A stretch of 64,000 nt of DNA from Septoria linicola. Taxonomy: Eukaryota > Ascomycota > Dothideomycetes > Mycosphaerellales > Mycosphaerellaceae. The stretch is from assembly GCA_024114885.1 (NCBI GenBank), contig CP099431.1, positions 62,001 to 126,000 of the forward strand, in the 5' to 3' direction. The notes under the pieces are model-generated. The model was not told where the DNA came from, ran no database searches, and was given only the letters and a program-made list of their open reading frames with translations. This document shows, piece by piece, positions 36,001 through 46,559 of the stretch; positions within the stretch are counted from its first letter, which is position 1, and each line of letters begins with the position of its first letter. The translations under genes and the position numbers were made by a program.

Positions 36001-37440
36001 CTTCTTATTATATTCTATACTATTAATATCTATTAATTAATAACCGACTATACTAACGATATACTAATTAAACTATCTCTATAATCTAAATAATACTAAG
36101 TAAAGTCGCTATATCTATTATAAAGAAGTTATAGTTAGGTAGCTATTCTTTTACTAGTATAAAGATATCTAAATAACTTAAATAAGAATAGACTTAGTAG
36201 CGACGTCTTAATACGATAGTAAGCTTATATAGAGAAATAAGATATAGTACTATTAGTATATATCTAAGTACTAGTCTTTAAAGCTAAGACGTATTAACTA
36301 TTAATATCTTATAAGCTTTCTCGAGATCTTATACTTCTTTACTTCTACTCTTCTAAAGTATTATCTATTCTTAGAATTATTCCTTTTAGTCTAGTCTAGT
36401 CTATTACTATTCTTCTTAAGCTAATTCTATTTACTTTCTTTATAGCTCTTTAAACTTCTTATAATAGATATCTACTTCTCTTCTTCGTTATCTATATAGC
36501 TTAATAGACTTAATAGTAATATAATTAACTTCGCTTTTAGCTAAAAGTAGCTACTTATATTTTAGATTAGTAGTCTTATATCGTCTCTAGTAATTATTAC
36601 TAGTTCTCTACTCTATAGAATAAATAAAATAAGAATATATAGAGTATATCTAGTAATATAGTACTTATATAAATCTATAGTATTAGAGATAGTATAATAC
36701 CTAGTATCTAATTAAAGTATCTACTTAGACTCTTAGCTATATAGTCTAGCTTAATATGTCTCTTAGTATAATTATTATATAAGCGATCTTCTTAAGGCCT
36801 ATCCTAAATTATATTAGCTTAATAATACTAGTCTTATAACGCTCCTCTTAACTATTTAGATTATAGTATTACTCTATCTTAGCTAATAGACTAATACGCG
36901 TTCTTATAATTTACGAGTTTATATAATTACTAAGGTCGCTCTTTTAATAATTAGTAAGCTATATCTATCTTTCTTCTTATTACTATAGAAGCTAGTATAT
37001 AAGATATAGAGTAATACTAATCTATAAACGTAGCCTAGACGCTAGACGATAAGCTTAAGAGACGTAGAAGGTCTAGCGTTCTTATAGTACTCTAAAATAG
37101 ATAGAGTAATCTCTAGAGCTATAGAGTACTTATATATATACGTAACTACCTTCTATAGTAATATAGCTTCTATTAAGAGCGAACTCTATAATATCTAAAC
37201 TAGATAGTAAGCGCTATTAATCTATAGCTTCGTTTACTATCTATAGTACTAGTAGAGCTAGAAAGAGACTATAATAGGCTAGGTAGTAAGGTAGTAAATA
37301 GTAGAGTATTAGAGATAAAATAATATCTAATTTATACTCTAGTCTATATTATTAAGTAAAACTTAATATAAATTATTTTAGCTTCCTTCTAGAGTAGCTA
37401 TAGTACTAAGTATATCTAATATATATATTAGGAATAATAG
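33090..37440 (+). repeat. RIPed DNA with plus-strand coding traces
   Basis: CA/TG-depleted. The plus strand reads protein-like in places, for example LPTNIIIVGREIYYKKVADL near 34070-34130 and a Ser/Tyr-rich stretch near 35000-35600 that leads into the 25-residue repeats. A single long ORF is possible but was not proven, and no family was recognised. Confidence 0.4.
35609..35950 (+). repeat. 75-bp tandem repeat (25 codons), about 4.5 copies
   Basis: Units begin at 35609, 35684, 35759, 35834 and 35909, exactly 75 bp apart. In one plus frame each unit reads close to INYNLISIDIEL..Y.SKVELL, so the repeat keeps the frame and was probably protein-coding. Conserved positions are the central S-I/R-D-I/V-E and the hydrophobic Leu/Ile spacing. 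No known repeat family was recognised. Confidence 0.8.
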
Positions 37441-37449
37441 TCTATCTCT

Positions 37450-37640
37450 CTAGACTCTATACTTAGACGTTAGAATAGGTTAGTACGAGTAGGGTTAGAT
37501 CTAAACCTATATTCTTAGTAATCGATATAGGTTAGAGAGGTAACCTACTAAAGCTTAATAGGTAGTACCTATAACTAGAAAATATAGGTTAGAGCGTATA
37601 CCTACGTAGGTACCTATAGGAGTATAGGTATAAGTATACT
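37450..37640. repeat. AACCTA/TAGGTT motif cluster, left
   Basis: The hexamer TAGGTT or its complement recurs several times in both orientations (for example ATAGGTTAG near 37479, 37528 and 37591). A similar cluster lies at 45555-45830 on the far side of the hAT transposase. Clustered subterminal motifs are typical of hAT element ends, but terminal inverted repeats were not found. Confidence 0.4.
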
Positions 37641-37909
37641 AAAATCTACGTATTTTAAGTATCTAAGTACGTGAAAAGGACGATAGGCGCCGACTATATA
37701 TACCGACTATAGAGATAAGAGGAAACGAAGATTTTATAGTATAAAAGTAGAAAGTAATCTTATATCGTTCGCTATAGTTATAATATAATTTAATACTACG
37801 CTTCTACTACGTAGCTAGGTATCTCGAAGTAGCCTAAACGCTATTTCTTACGCTAAATATAATATATAGTACTATACTACTTTAAATAACCTTTATTATC
37901 TATAATACC

Positions 37910-38650
37910 TTATATACGAAGTATTGTCTAAACGAGCTTTATATCCTTCTACTAGATCGTAACTCGCTTTATATAGATAGCGTAGAGGTTATTACCTATA
38001 TAAGATAGTATAAGCTACTAAATAGTAATATAGAAAGATATATACTCTTAAAAACCTTTATTAAATAGAGCTCTACTACCTCTTATAACGCTTCTAGTAT
38101 ACTAGCCTAAAAGTATAGATCCTATTTAAAGCCGTAGGCGACCTCTCTTACTAGTCGCTAGAAGAGAAGCTTACTAATAAGTAGATCCCTAATTCTCTAA
38201 AATATCTAAATCTTCTATAGAGCTAGAACTATAGTAGATTAGCGTACTAACTACGTTTACTAACTATGTTTTAACTTACTACCTAGCTTATAGCGATAGG
38301 GCTTCCTTACTCTTCTAACTACTAGAGCCTTCTTAGAAAGCCTACTAGCTCGTACTATATTCTAAGTATTCGACTATACTTTTAGAATATAGGATTTCTT
38401 CTTTATAGTAAGTTTTAGACTAGCTCTTCTCTTCTTCTTCGTTACTATCTTACGAGGCGCTTTTTATATAATAGGCCGCTTTCTACTAAGGCCCTTCCTA
38501 CTAGTAGTAGGCCTATTTATAGTAGGAGGCTTATTATTCTCCTCTTTAGATACGTCTTTATTATCTTTCTCTTTAGATACGTATTTATTATTATCTACTT
38601 TAGGCGCGTCTTTATTATTACTATCTTATATATCGATAGGAATTAGATTA
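37910..38650 (-). pseudogene. Histone H3-like gene b (RIPed, two introns)
   Basis: Minus strand. A long basic N-tail (KAPRKIVTKKKRRASLKLTI near 38440) is followed by the histone-fold landmarks of H3 in order: VRKPYRYKLG (38310-38281), DLLISKLLF*RLVREVAYGF (about 38185-38120), DLYF*ASILEAL*EVVELYL (about 38115-38060), NNLYAIYIKRVTI**KDIKL (about 37993-37935), and TAA at 37912-37910. Spacing equals canonical H3, with no CENP-A-type loop-1 insertion. Two introns of 51 nt (38279-38229, GTAAGT...CTATAG) and 50 nt (38045-37996, GTATAT...ATATAG) restore the frame. H3 packages DNA in nucleosomes. The divergent tail and TAG stops make this a dead H3 variant, and its RIP implies it was duplicated. Confidence 0.85.
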
Positions 38651-39069
38651 TTAGCCTATTCTTAAGGCTAATCGCTAGCTCTCTTTATTTAAAGTTACGC
38701 TAATAGAGTAGAAGAACGCGATATTTAATTAGCGAGAGCGTATTATTTAGGCGTAATTATAGTAGCGTCTTATACGAGACGATTAAGGAAGTCGTAGTTA
38801 ACTAGAAGTACTATATCGCGTAAGAACGCGATAGAATATTAATAATATTATATTTACTTAGAGTTATAGTCGTAAGGTCGAAATTATAAGGTTTTAGTAT
38901 AGAGCTAGAATTTAGGATCTAAAGCCTAAGATACTAACGACCTCTCTATTCCCTAGAGGAACTCGCTATATATCTACTAAGATAATAGGTTAGAAATATA
39001 GTTAGTATCTATAGTTAGTAGACTTACGCTTCTACTAAACTATACTACCGTCCTAGCTAGTAAACCTTA

Positions 39070-39430
39070 TACGAATACGATAGTATAGCTATAGATCCTT
39101 AGCCTATAGTATAACCTACTTTATATAGATAGCTAGGAGATTAGATATCTTAAATTTAGTAGTAAGGAACGCTTTAGCTACCTCTTAGAGGTATTCTAAG
39201 GCTACTAATTAATAGCGTAGCCTACTACTAAAAGTAAGAACGATCTCGTAGACAAGCTACTAGAATAGAAGGCGTTAGATATATAGTTCTATTATACTCT
39301 ATAATTTCTTAATCTAATAAAGCGTAATAGTACCTAACTTAAGAATACGATGTTTCTACCTACTATTACGAGGTATACGCTTCTAACGAGTATTCGTTTT
39401 TACTATAATAACCTTCTTCTAAGGCTTAAT
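39070..39430 (-). pseudogene. Histone H3-like gene a (RIPed, more divergent)
   Basis: Minus strand, upstream of and parallel to gene b. Reads KHRILKLGTITLY*IKKL (about 39358-39300), RLLF**LVYEIVLTF (about 39280-39225), LRY*LVALEYL*EVAKAFL (about 39218-39160) and LLAIYIK*VIL*AKDL*LYY (about 39140-39080). From the PGT-like position to the C-terminus it aligns residue for residue in length with H3: the RYRPGT, LPFQRLV, ALQE, LCAIHAKRV and KDIQLA positions all fall in register. No intron is needed in the core. Divergence from gene b shows they are not a recent duplicate. The linker to gene b (39070-38650) is also protein-like, so a two-fold protein cannot be excluded. Confidence 0.75.
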
Positions 39431-41599
39431 AGGCTTCTAAGTAGTACTCTCTAGAATAGCTACTTTTAATAGACTATACGATCGTAAACGCTAAGAAGAG
39501 CTTAAAGAGATCGATACTTAATTATCGCTCCTATATAGAGCGTCGTAATCGAAGAACAGTATAAGAAATAAAGAAAAAAGTAGAGATAGAAGGAAGGAAG
39601 TAAAGAAAGAAGAAGTAGGTAGTTAGAAAGATACTAAAACTTACTAAGATACTATAACCTATAGAACCTCGGGTCTAAAGAGACGCTAAGAAACTTACTA
39701 GATCCTATATCTATATCTAAATAGGAAGGTACTATACTAGGAAAACTACTACCGACTACGATTACTAACTATAAATCTTATCTTAATTAATTCTAGAAGC
39801 GTAGAACTAGAGAATAGTTATAGTCGATATTAGTTTACTAGATCTATATAATTAGATATTAGTATAGAATAATTAAAAAATAAGCTATTAGTTCTAAGTT
39901 ATACTAAACTAAGGCCTATTCTATTACTAATAAATTATCTATAATACTAGAGAAGAGAATATTTTTACTATATATACTAGATAGTATAAAATATATAAAT
40001 ATAAAGTAGTAATACTCTCTCTCTTTTCTAAGACTAATTAAAAAAGCTAGTTCTAAAAGATTAGTAGAATCTTCTAAATCTAAAGAAAAACTTTCTCTAT
40101 AATAGACTTAATAGTAGTATCTCGTTATTAGGCTTTAAAATATCTTAAAACTAAATATTTATTCTATTAATATATACTATAGGATTCTTAGGATTTATAC
40201 TATTTTAGTAATCTATTAAGCCTATTAACTTATTAAGTAGCTTAAAGAGTTTTAAACCTAGTCTATAGATCGATAGGATAGTTCTTAATATAATAGCTAA
40301 AATTATAATATCTCTAGCTAATATATAAGGTTATATATAGTAGAAAAGGTAAGTATAAACAAGTAAGTACTTCTTAAGAAGTTAAGATATCCTTTCTAGA
40401 ATAAAAGCTAGGTCTCTATAATCTACTATTAGTCTTATATAATTAGCCTATACCTCTCTTTTTAAAGTAATCTTTCTTCTATTTAGTAGATATACTATAG
40501 AGACCTAGGATAGGTAGACTTAGTAGATATATTAGCCTATACTAAGATATAATCTAATAGTAAAGTACCGACTATATATACTAATAACTAATATTATCTA
40601 GAAAGCTATATTAAAGTATCTAGGAGCGGACCTACCTTAACGTTACTCCTACTTAATTAGCTCTTAGACTCTAGATTTCTCTACTTCCTATAAATTCTAA
40701 ACCTCGCTTTCTAACTACTTATACTTATAACTAAATTCGTCGTATATTACTATCGCTTATCTAACCTACCTAATTCTACTACTATTTAGTAAGTAACCGT
40801 TATAGCTATCGAACGCGATACTTTTAATACTAATTATCTTAGAAATAGTACGTTAGAAGCGTAAGGTAGAGTCTCTTCCTAAACTCGAGACGAAACGTGT
40901 AAGACTTACTATAATAAGAAAGGATATTAAAGACTACTCGATTAATCTAAATATACTACGCGACTACGTACGTACTTAAGCTATAGACGAAGATAGGGCT
41001 AAAGTAGACTAAAAACGTAAAGTAAAGAATCAAGCTTTTAGTCGTTTTAAGGTAAAGTAAATAGCTATACTACTAGGGTAGGACAGCCTTAATAAGGACG
41101 CGTAGAAGACGTATATTAATTAATAGAAACTAGTCTATAAGGTAAGCTTTACTAAATAATAGTAAGTCTCTATTATACTATTATATATATAGTTAGTAAA
41201 CGTAGTCGGTATATATAGTTAGCGCTAATATTATATAGAGAGAGGAAGGCTCTTAAGAAGATAGAAGAAAAGAAATCTTCTAAAGACCTCGCTTAGGAAG
41301 ATAAAGAAGGTTAGTATATCGAGCTCTATCTTCTATATAGAGAGATTAAGAGAAAAGAGAGTATATTAGAAGAATTCGAAAAAGAAGATAGTAGTATATA
41401 GGTTTAGGTACTATTAGATCCTTCTAAGTTAAAGAGAAACTCTATAAACGTTATTATCGATAACCTACTAAGCTTGTCTTAAGAGGAGGATATTTAGGCT
41501 AAGCGCGCTATTAAGCTATCTACTAGTACGCTAGGCTCTACTAACTATAGTAGAGCGACTTATTAATACTAGTATAAGGCAATTAGCGAGTTCTAGTCT
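39431..41599. repeat. RIPed DNA, unclassified
   Basis: A purine-rich stretch lies at 39560-39640. From about 40870 to 41550 the plus strand has a charged protein-like reading (for example IKRKESILEEFEKEDSS near 41340) that may be an N-terminal part of, or a separate ORF before, the hAT transposase. Confidence 0.4.
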
Positions 41600-44500
41600 A
41601 AGATTAAGGCGCTAGATAAACTTATAGCTATATAAGTATATAGCGATAGCGTAAGTCTTCCTATCTATTAGAAACTCCTATCTACTAATATAATATAGAG
41701 CTCTCCTTTTACGATACTATAGCTTCGAGATCTAGCTGTCTTACTTTAGACATTAGTACTAGAAGCCTAAGTTAAGGTATATCTACTAGCTATCTTAAGC
41801 ACTAACTATATTTACCGACTATATACTAATTAACTATAGTCGTATATTACTAATAGCGTTTTACCTATACTCTATAATATCTTTTAGATAGAATACTAGG
41901 CTATACTACGTAATATTCTTAGCTAGAAGCCTTTCTTTATTAATTACTTCTTAATCCTTATCGAGTATCTTAGATAGCTAATTCCTACTAACTACGATTA
42001 GAATACCTATAGATTCTCTATATCTACTATATCTATATAGTAGAGACAAAACGCGAAGCTTACCTATAGTATATTTAATAAATAATATATACTTGATAAG
42101 GAAGAGACTTTACTCGAAGCTATAGTCGAGAGTCTAGTTTAAGCTAGATTTAAGAGCGAGTAGGCTAGTATTAGCTTTTCGTCTATTATTATAGATCTAA
42201 TAGATCCTAGTATACTTAATCTAGAGATTAGTACCGAGTTCTTAACTAGTCTATCGTTAGCGGATAAGAGGCTTTACTACGTCTAATTAGTATAATTTAA
42301 GCTTCTCTATAGATAAGAACTATTATAGATATCGTACTAGGGTAAAGTTATAGCGTGTTTTATAGATAGTCTAGGGCTCCTCTCTTTCTTACTTTTATAA
42401 TTTAGTCTACCTTTATCTTCTTTAACTCTTCTAGTTTTAATACTACTACCTATAAATACGCTATCTTTATAGCGAAATCTATCGCTAGCTACTAGAGGAC
42501 TTAGGTCTAGTACTCGACTAAGATAACGATATTAAGATAGCGTTTTTAGAGACTCTTTATAATTCGAATCTAGTCTAATAGTACGCTCTATATAACGATA
42601 TATAGTATTAGAGCGGAGCTCTAGTAGACTATCTACTATCTCTAAAATTCTAATTAATATACCTATATCTTCTCTAGACTAGACTTAAGTAAATAGAGTA
42701 TATCTATAGTAGAAAGAGTATAAAACAGACTTTAGAGACTAGTATATACGACGATAGTAGAAGATATAAGGTCGCTATAAGTATAAGTTTAGAATATAAA
42801 AGACTATATCTATTAAATAGGAGAGTACCTATTCCTCTTAAGTCTAGAAGTTTTTCGACTAAAGGATTAATATCGAGGATACCTCGCTAAAAGTAGTCTA
42901 CTAAGGTTACGAGACCTCTTTAGCCTATCTAGGCCTCTATATTAGTATAAGTAGTCTTAGTTCTTATCTTCGAACTAAGGAGTATATATAGGTATTTAAG
43001 AGAAAGAGAATACTACTAGAGTATATCTAGTAGTATAAAGACTATTATATAAGTTCCTACTAACTATGTTTACTAACTATATTATTAAGCTTATATAGTT
43101 AGGCTCGAAATTATAAGAGTTACCTTAGCGACCTAGACCTAAGTATTAATAACTTCTCTATAGTATCTATATAAATAATCGTAGTATATAGCCTACTACT
43201 TAATTTCTTCGAAAATCCTATAGTCTACTATATATATATATATCTTAACTCTAGTCTCGAAATACCTTTCTACTCTAGTAAGATAATTAAGGCTCTTCTT
43301 CGAGAGGTCTAAGAGAGGTCTAAGGAAGACCTAAAGGCTATACTAGCTAGAACCTCTAAGGTTACTATCGTAGTCGATAGCTAGTAGTCTAGTAGTATAA
43401 AAGCTTTATTCCTTACTATCTATATCTACTAAATCGACGCTAAATAGGTATAGTATAAAGCGATATTAGACTTTCTCTACGTTACTAGTAGATATACTAG
43501 AGAGCGACTTTTGAAATTACTCTTTAATATATTATAAGGTTTAGCCTTAGAGACTAACTAATCGCTCTTATATACGATAACGCTAGAAACAATAGTATAC
43601 TCTATAGGTCTATATACGTCTTACTAGTATCTATTCGATCGGTACTAACGTAAGCTAGTATTAAGGCTATTAGCCTTTACTTAATAGAGTATAGCGTAAA
43701 AATCGTAAAGCCTTCTATTTCGATTAAAGAGCTTATAGAGCTAGTAGTACTAGATATTTAACTAGATAAGGTAAATCTCTTCTCTAATATTAAGGCTATT
43801 AAGCCTACTACGCTAGCTACGATTCTAGAACGGTTTCTATATTTTACTTACGTAATATAGCTTACTATAAAAGGCTTTTTTATATAACTATAAATAATAC
43901 TAATTAATAATCTATAAGAGCTTTAGGACGATAAGAAAGATTAACGAGCTCTAGAAAGGTTTTAAAAGACTAATATAGTAGCTTCTCTTAAAGGACTATC
44001 TAAACTTTTATTTAAGATATATCGTAGTTATAGTCGACGATTATAGTTAGTAAGTATAGTTAGCGCTTATTAATCGTCCTAGGTCTATAGGTTTATAGTA
44101 TAGGTAAACTCTAGTTCTTAGCGTTTCGAGAGCTTTATAGATCTTTAAAAGGAGCGTCTAAAGAATCTATATCTCTATCTAAAGGCTTACGTATACTAGT
44201 AAAAGTATCTTATAACGAGACTACTACGAGTAATATAAGACGTAAGGACTTATTAGAGCTCGACTACGATAATACTATCTCGCTTTAGTCGACTATACGA
44301 CTTTATTAATAAATTTATTAAGCGTTAGTCGCTACTAATACGTATACTATCTAATACTAACTAGTAACGATTAGAATACCTTACGTCTCTAACTATACCC
44401 TTTACTTAGGCTACTACCTACGTCGGTACGATAAAGGGCTCTAGCCTCTATCTAGTCCTTAGCTACTATAACTCTCTTTTTAATATTCTAGATAAAGTAG

Positions 44501-45400
44501 ATAAGAAACTTAAGTATAAGAAAGAGGCTTAGAAGGTCTTACTCTATAAGATACTAGATAAAGTATATACTAAGCTCTTTTAATATTACTAACGGACCTA
44601 GTAATAGTTTAGAGACTACTATAGTATAGTAGTACTACTATACTCTACGATTAAGAGTATATTCTAGAAGCGAGGCGCTTTTAATAACGATAGTTTAGAA
44701 GATCTCTACTAGAGTAAATTACGTATAGAGTAGTTAAAGTATTATAAAGCTTTATCTAGTACTATATAAGCTTCGAAATAGTAGCCTCGAGGTATATAAA
44801 GCTTCTTAACCTTCTTTACTATAAGGATCGATAGCGACGATAATAAAGCTTAACTAGTACTAGACGTAGCTCTCTTAGTCGAGCCTAATAACGAACTAGA
44901 GCGCTATTAGAAAATAGACTTCTTATATATAGATAGAATAGATCCTATAGATATATAGCTAGCTCTTACTAATATATTCCCTACTATATCGAAAATAGCC
45001 TAGGATATTCTATATATTCTAGTAGTAGGTACTAGATACGAACGAGATTTTAGTATTATATATTATTAGAACTACTATAATCGGATATATAATCTAGATA
45101 CCTTTACGTATATTATACTATTACGATATCGATATCGCGATTATAAGTATAATATAAGAGTAGTACTTACTATAGAAGTATCTACTCTTTATCCTAATTT
45201 AGAACTTATTTATAATTAGATAGATATAGTCGAGGAGTAGAATAAGGAGGTTAAAAACGAAATTAAGGCTCTTTTAAAGTTTAATAGTATTAGCGATAAT
45301 AAAGAGGTTATAAAGGTAGATAAATTATAGCGTCGAAGTACGCGAAAGCGTAATACGCTCTATAGAGAAGCTTTAAGAGCTAGAACGTAGCTACTAACTA
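41600..45400 (+). pseudogene. hAT-family transposase (RIPed)
   Basis: Plus strand. The central catalytic region reads TIVVDS**SSSIKALF at about 43363-43410, matching the hAT motif with an acidic residue before W-T/Q-S. It continues AKYKAILDFLYV-like and then YDNARNN near 43570-43600 in a shifted frame, the DNASNN motif. The C-terminal dimerisation domain is near 44930-45050: FPTISKIA*DILYILVVGTR followed by ERDFS, as in hAT enzymes (A-x-D-x-L-x-I-P-A-x5-E-R-x-F-S). hAT transposases cut and paste DNA with 8-bp target duplications. TAG/TAA stops and at least one frame change kill it. Start and introns were not resolved; it shares the TACTAACTA-type intron branch motifs (43050, 45390) with H3 gene b. 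Confidence 0.85.
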
Positions 45401-45554
45401 CGTCTACTAACTATATATATTATAAACTTAAGTCGACGTTAGATTAGCCTATCTATTCTACTTATTACTATTATCTCTCTCTCTATCTTTACTACTCTAT
45501 TATATACTTTCTTTTATAGTCGATACTAACTAGAATAATTCTTCTTTATAGTTA

Positions 45555-45860
45555 TACTTAAAACCTATATTATACCTATTTTTTGTTCGCCTAACCTATC
45601 TAAGTATAGAGTAGGTATTTGTACTATATCTATTACTATCTTCTATAGATAGGCTAAGACCTAGCCTAACCTATATACTAACTCGTTTCGGCCTACCTAT
45701 TCTAATATCTATCTATACTAGGTATGTTCTCTAGTAGTCTATCTTTTTATATCTACTATCTTTATACTTCTAACCTATTTTCGAAGTCTATTATCGAACT
45801 TAGCTACTATAGCGAAGTATAGGTTAGAGTAGTACTAGAAGTTAATATAAATTTAGAAGA
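45555..45860. repeat. AACCTA/TAGGTT motif cluster, right
   Basis: CTAACCTAT, GCCTAACCTA and ATAGGTTAG repeats, comparable with 37450-37640. A candidate right subterminal region of the hAT element. Confidence 0.4.
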
Positions 45861-46257
45861 TAATAAAATAAACTTCTCTAAGTATATACTTCTACTTAAG
45901 CGTTTTAGAGAGTACTAGAACGTAACTCGAAGATATAGAGAGAGAATATCTAGTAAGGTAAGCCTATAACTTATATATCGTTTCCTATAGTTCTTAACTA
46001 GACGATCTAGTATTTTAGAAAGATAAGCTTAGCTTATTCTAAGGCTAGACTTTAGGAAGTAACTCTAATATTACGTAACTAGGTTACGTAATAGCTATTA
46101 GATTCTTAAAAAGAAAGAAGATCTAAAATTATCTAAATAATACTCTAGAAGCTTCTATAGTATATATTAGTAGAGCTCTTCTATCTAGTACTATATAGAT
46201 TAAAGATCTAGAATTAAAGAGAAGCCTAAAGAAAGTTAGATTTAGAATTAAAGATTC

Positions 46258-46532
46258 TATTAAGAATATATTCTAGATAGTTAGGTTAGATATAGATATT
46301 TAGATATAGATCTAGGTACCTAAGGTATCTATCTAAGGCTTAGTAAGAGGTATATCTTACTTCTTCTTCTTCTCTTCTTAGATAACTAACTTAATTAACT
46401 TTATATTTAGTTTCTAGTATATTACTACTATACTATATATATAAGATAGTTTAAGATTAATCCTCTATTCTTCTTTACTATACTATACTCTCTTTAATAT
46501 TATATAGCCTCTAACGCTCTCTATTTTTAATA
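46258..46532 (+). repeat. 5' LTR of Copia-1
   Basis: 275 bp, matching 52276-52550. Preceded by the TSD GATTC. Confidence 0.92.
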
Positions 46533-46546
46533 GGTTATAAGCCTAG
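46533..46546 (+). other. Primer-binding site, half initiator tRNA-Met
   Basis: GGTTATAAGCCTAG directly follows the 5' LTR. Undoing two CpA/TpG changes gives the complement of the anticodon arm of initiator tRNA-Met (CTGGGCTCATAACC), the Drosophila copia-type primer. Confidence 0.7.
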
Positions 46547-46559
46547 GTTTATATACTAA

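Noticed and set aside
37910..38650. CENP-A rather than H3
   Set aside because: The long divergent tail would fit, but loop 1 (YGFK-DLYF) has the H3 length without the insertion usual in fungal CENP-A. Left as an H3 variant, not excluded.
46008..46257. Independent solo LTR next to Copia-1
   Set aside because: The sequence continues in register at 52556 after Copia-1 and aligns as one LTR with 62539-63179, so it is the split Copia-2 5' LTR.
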